From: an uncultured Bacteriovoracaceae bacterium
Lineage (GTDB): Bacteria; Bdellovibrionota; Bacteriovoracia; Bacteriovoracales; Bacteriovoracaceae
Assembly (NCBI GenBank): GCA_937923325.1
Contig: CAKZUQ010000008.1
Span: forward strand, 34,018-98,017
Length of the DNA: 64,000 bases
Direction of reading: 5' to 3'
Positions within the stretch are counted from its first letter, which is position 1. The number at the start of each line of letters is the position of its first letter. Of this stretch, positions 62,272-64,000 are shown one piece after another. Both the position numbers and the translations under genes were made by a program. Below the pieces are notes generated by a model. The model was not told the DNA's origin. It worked only from the letters and a program-made list of their open reading frames with translations, and made no database searches.

Positions 62272-62350
62272 AAATAAGGACCCTAGGGCTGACGTACTTA
62301 CATTACGCTTATGAGCACCAGTCTCACAGTTGATCTAGGACTTACCCTTG
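62239..62350 (-). ncRNA. Putative structured small RNA or leader of the DUF3800 gene
   Basis: Between a possible -10 (TATAAC at 62350-62355) and the terminator lies about 110 bases without an open frame. Its 5' part contains AAGTCCTAG and its 3' part CTAGGG, which can pair in part, and the G+C content is above that of the surroundings. No known RNA family is recognised. It could be a small RNA or a riboregulator of the downstream gene. Confidence 0.35.
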
Positions 62351-62496
62351 TTATACTTATCGCATATTTGAAAAAAAAATCAAGTATAAAGCGATATCCG
62401 TACATATAACATGTTAATAACAGGTCAAAATAATTTTATTTACTCTGACTAATTTGCTCTTTAAAACAAGGTTCGAATCGTTTTGGGTTGAACAAA

Positions 62497-62661
62497 AATA
62501 TGGCGAGTGGTCTGGTTTTGGTCTGGTCACTCATGAAATATGATGAAATCAAATGATAAATAATGAAAAAAAAAAGAAGCTAACTTACCGTTATTGCTCG
62601 TAATTGGTTAGTATCATTGGCCTATTTTCAAGCTCTGGTCGCCCCCCCCTTGGGAGTACCA
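62497..62661 (+). repeat. Right-end repeat R2 with exact att core
   Basis: Homologous to R1 (61237-61401), with the core CCCCTTGGGAGTACCA at 62646-62661 identical to that at the left end. Arm-type repeats here are altered (TGGTCTGGTT, TGGTCTGGTC). About 25 bases upstream another core-like stretch AAGGTTCGAATCG occurs at 62469. Bases 62662-62930 show no gene. Confidence 0.6.
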
Positions 62662-62934
62662 TTCGCTAATATGAGAGGATAGTGAGTGATTTTTGATTAT
62701 AGCTGATGAAAAGTTTTGGAATTTTTGACCGGAACTGGCCAGAGACGACAAGGTTGTCGGGAGGATTGTGAAAAATTTTGGATTCAGAAAAGTGCTCGTA
62801 AAAGAAATTGGCTAGTGTAACGCAAGGTTATGGGGATTTGGGATATATAGACATACTTTAAAATTCAAGACTATTACAATGCCCCATATTTACAACAAAA
62901 TTTTATTCAAGTTTTGTATCTTAAAGAATAGAAA

Positions 62935-62954
62935 AAGCCTACTTGAGTAGGCTT
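62935..62954 (-). terminator. Intrinsic terminator
   Basis: Stem AAGCCTAC / GTAGGCTT with loop TTGA; on the minus strand a T run follows. It lies about 54 bases downstream of the envelope protein gene ending at 63008. Confidence 0.7.
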
Positions 62955-63007
62955 ACGGATACATTCTATATGTTTTTAGTTTTATATTTTTTGATCAAAA
63001 TAATTAC

Positions 63008-63532
63008 TTAAAAAACCCATCCTACTTTTATATCAAGTCTCGTATCATTCTCTATTAAAGTTGTTTGGCTACTTCCAGAGAGAGTGTAATTGTCAGCAGT
63101 AGGTAAAGAGTCTGGAATACTTCTAAGTTCTAATCCCATTTTCAAAGAAAAGTTATTAATAATCCACTGTTTTCCAAGTCCAAAACTAAAAATATTATCA
63201 TTATTTTTAATCTCTTGATTTCCATCACTTAATTCATGATTAATAAATGAGTACGCAAGACTAAAGTAATACATCTTATAAAATAAATAACTACTTAGTC
63301 CTAAGGCGGTATATTTCTCTTGAATTAAAGGACTTGACCCTTCAAGTGATTGTGCACCAGGAGTACCAAATCCTCTTACTCCGACACTAATCCAATCCTC
63401 TAATTGGTATTGATACTCTACGTGTATTTCTTCGCCACCTAAAAGGATAGCAGAATTGAAGTCAATTAAATTGTCTTTAGCTGTCCCATGTAAGCTTAAA
63501 ACTAAACCAAATAAAAATATTAGATTTTTCAT
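63008..63532 (-). CDS. Outer membrane beta-barrel-like protein
   Basis: The 174-residue product has a signal peptide (about 1-18) and alternating strands (HVEYQYQLEDWISVGVRGFG, FSFGLGKQWIINNFSLKMGL), ending in WVF with a terminal Phe, the usual barrel signature. Eight strands would fit the size. No specific family is recognised. Confidence 0.65.
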   Translation of the reverse strand: MKNLIFLFGLVLSLHGTAKDNLIDFNSAILLGGEEIHVEYQYQLEDWISVGVRGFGTPGAQSLEGSSPLIQEKYTALGLSSYLFYKMYYFSLAYSFINHELSDGNQEIKNNDNIFSFGLGKQWIINNFSLKMGLELRSIPDSLPTADNYTLSGSSQTTLIENDTRLDIKVGWVF

Positions 63533-63560
63533 TTTTTAAATTCCTTTTTAAAGTTCTTTA

Positions 63561-63923
63561 TTAATCTAATTTTAAACACTTTACCACATCTTCATACTGA
63601 ACTTCACTATTATTTTCATCAATTTTGACTGTTTTCTCATTTAGGCTAAAGGTATAACATACAACATTTTTTTCTTTATCTACCATTCTATTTAAAACTC
63701 CTATAGCACCATCATTATTTTTAACGCTAACATAAGTTAATTCAAAGCTATCTTTCTCAGCTTTTGTAACTTGTAAACGAGATGAAAACTCTTTATCTAC
63801 TTTAACTTGCCCCATTAAAGAAAAGCTTCCTAAAATAACCATTCCTAAAATTAGTTTCTTCGGGTCTACAAACTTAATGGTGTTTGCGGTGCATCCTGAG
63901 GAAATAAGTTCGATATAAATCAT
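63561..63923 (-). CDS. Exported protein of unknown function
   Basis: The C-terminal 90 residues form a small domain with two Cys (VVCYTFSL; DVVKCLKLD) after a hydrophobic segment LILGMVILGSFSLMGQ. The frame is open to 63980; ATG at 63923 is one choice, but no start has a clear ribosome site, and initiation nearer the signal-like segment is possible. It is divergent from the gene starting at 63983 and 28 bases before the barrel gene. Confidence 0.45.
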   Translation of the reverse strand: MIYIELISSGCTANTIKFVDPKKLILGMVILGSFSLMGQVKVDKEFSSRLQVTKAEKDSFELTYVSVKNNDGAIGVLNRMVDKEKNVVCYTFSLNEKTVKIDENNSEVQYEDVVKCLKLD

Positions 63924-63982
63924 GAGTGACTTTTTACAGTAAAATTTAATTACCACACTAAATTTTATAAAAAGGACCACTC

Positions 63983-64000
63983 ATGACTCCAGAAAATTAT
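63983..64000 (+). CDS. Start of a gene running off the window
   Basis: An ATG at 63983 preceded by AAAAAGGA at good spacing opens the frame MTPENY to the end of the window. Nothing can be said of its product. It is divergent from the exported protein gene. Confidence 0.45.

Overview
The window is AT-rich, roughly one third G+C by eye, with densely packed genes. It looks like the chromosome of a Gram-negative, marine-type bacterium. Several features suggest Bdellovibrionota (Bacteriovoracales, Halobacteriovorax-like): many small secreted proteins, MipA/OmpV-type barrels, a TIGR02147-like HTH protein, and a hybrid kinase with degenerate receivers. The taxonomic call is inference; no rRNA or marker gene is present to test it.

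Bases 1-31.7 kb are core chromosome. In order they hold a BaiN-type flavoprotein, a DUF808 membrane protein, an outer membrane barrel, a sulfide/persulfide module (split YeeE/YedE plus a persulfide-dioxygenase-like MBL protein), and a ChrA-type transporter. A complete seven-gene UMP operon follows (pyrB-pyrC-carA-carB-pyrF-pyrE-pyrD, every junction overlapping). It is divergent from a purB-purA-GMP reductase-like operon that can turn GMP/IMP into AMP. Next are a three-gene motor-like operon (MotB-like protein, TolQ/MotA-like channel, 880-aa coiled-coil membrane protein; 19.8-25.1 kb), an alanine/glycine symporter, a cold-shock-domain protein, rlmF, a LysR regulator, a glutathionyl-hydroquinone reductase and a pirin.

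Bases 31.7-36.1 kb are an accessory strip. It holds three toxin-antitoxin units separated by related repeats (two of the three toxins carry in-frame stops), gene fragments and an rve-type transposase.

Bases 36.15-61.4 kb (or to 62.66 kb) form a putative integrative conjugative element. A tyrosine integrase and excisionase lie next to an att core joined to a tRNA-like 3' end. One long minus-strand operon from 49.7 to 36.3 kb runs: small proteins, a 631-aa lipoprotein, VirB2, VirB3, VirB4, VirB5, VirB6, VirB8/TraE, VirB9/TraK, VirB10/TraB and TraV-like parts, VirD4, a replication-relaxation family protein, a 146-bp quasi-palindrome (candidate oriT), SSB, Xis and Int. No VirB11 is seen. Cargo at 50-61 kb includes secreted proteins, a secreted 2H phosphoesterase, a fatty acid hydroxylase, a two-component system (REC-AAA-Fis activator, stand-alone 62-aa phosphotransfer-like protein, hybrid kinase), a HEPN plus BolA-like gene set, a LysR regulator and a Cys-rich secreted protein.

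The right end carries two diverged ~165-bp copies of the att region. Between them lie a DUF3800 gene and a structured RNA, suggesting accretion of elements. The remaining bases are chromosome with two envelope proteins and the start of another gene.

The strongest leads are the motor-like operon, the oriT-like quasi-palindrome beside an atypical relaxase candidate, a terminator-like hairpin inside pyrB, two genes whose conserved N-termini only fit an AUA start, and the duplicated att ends.
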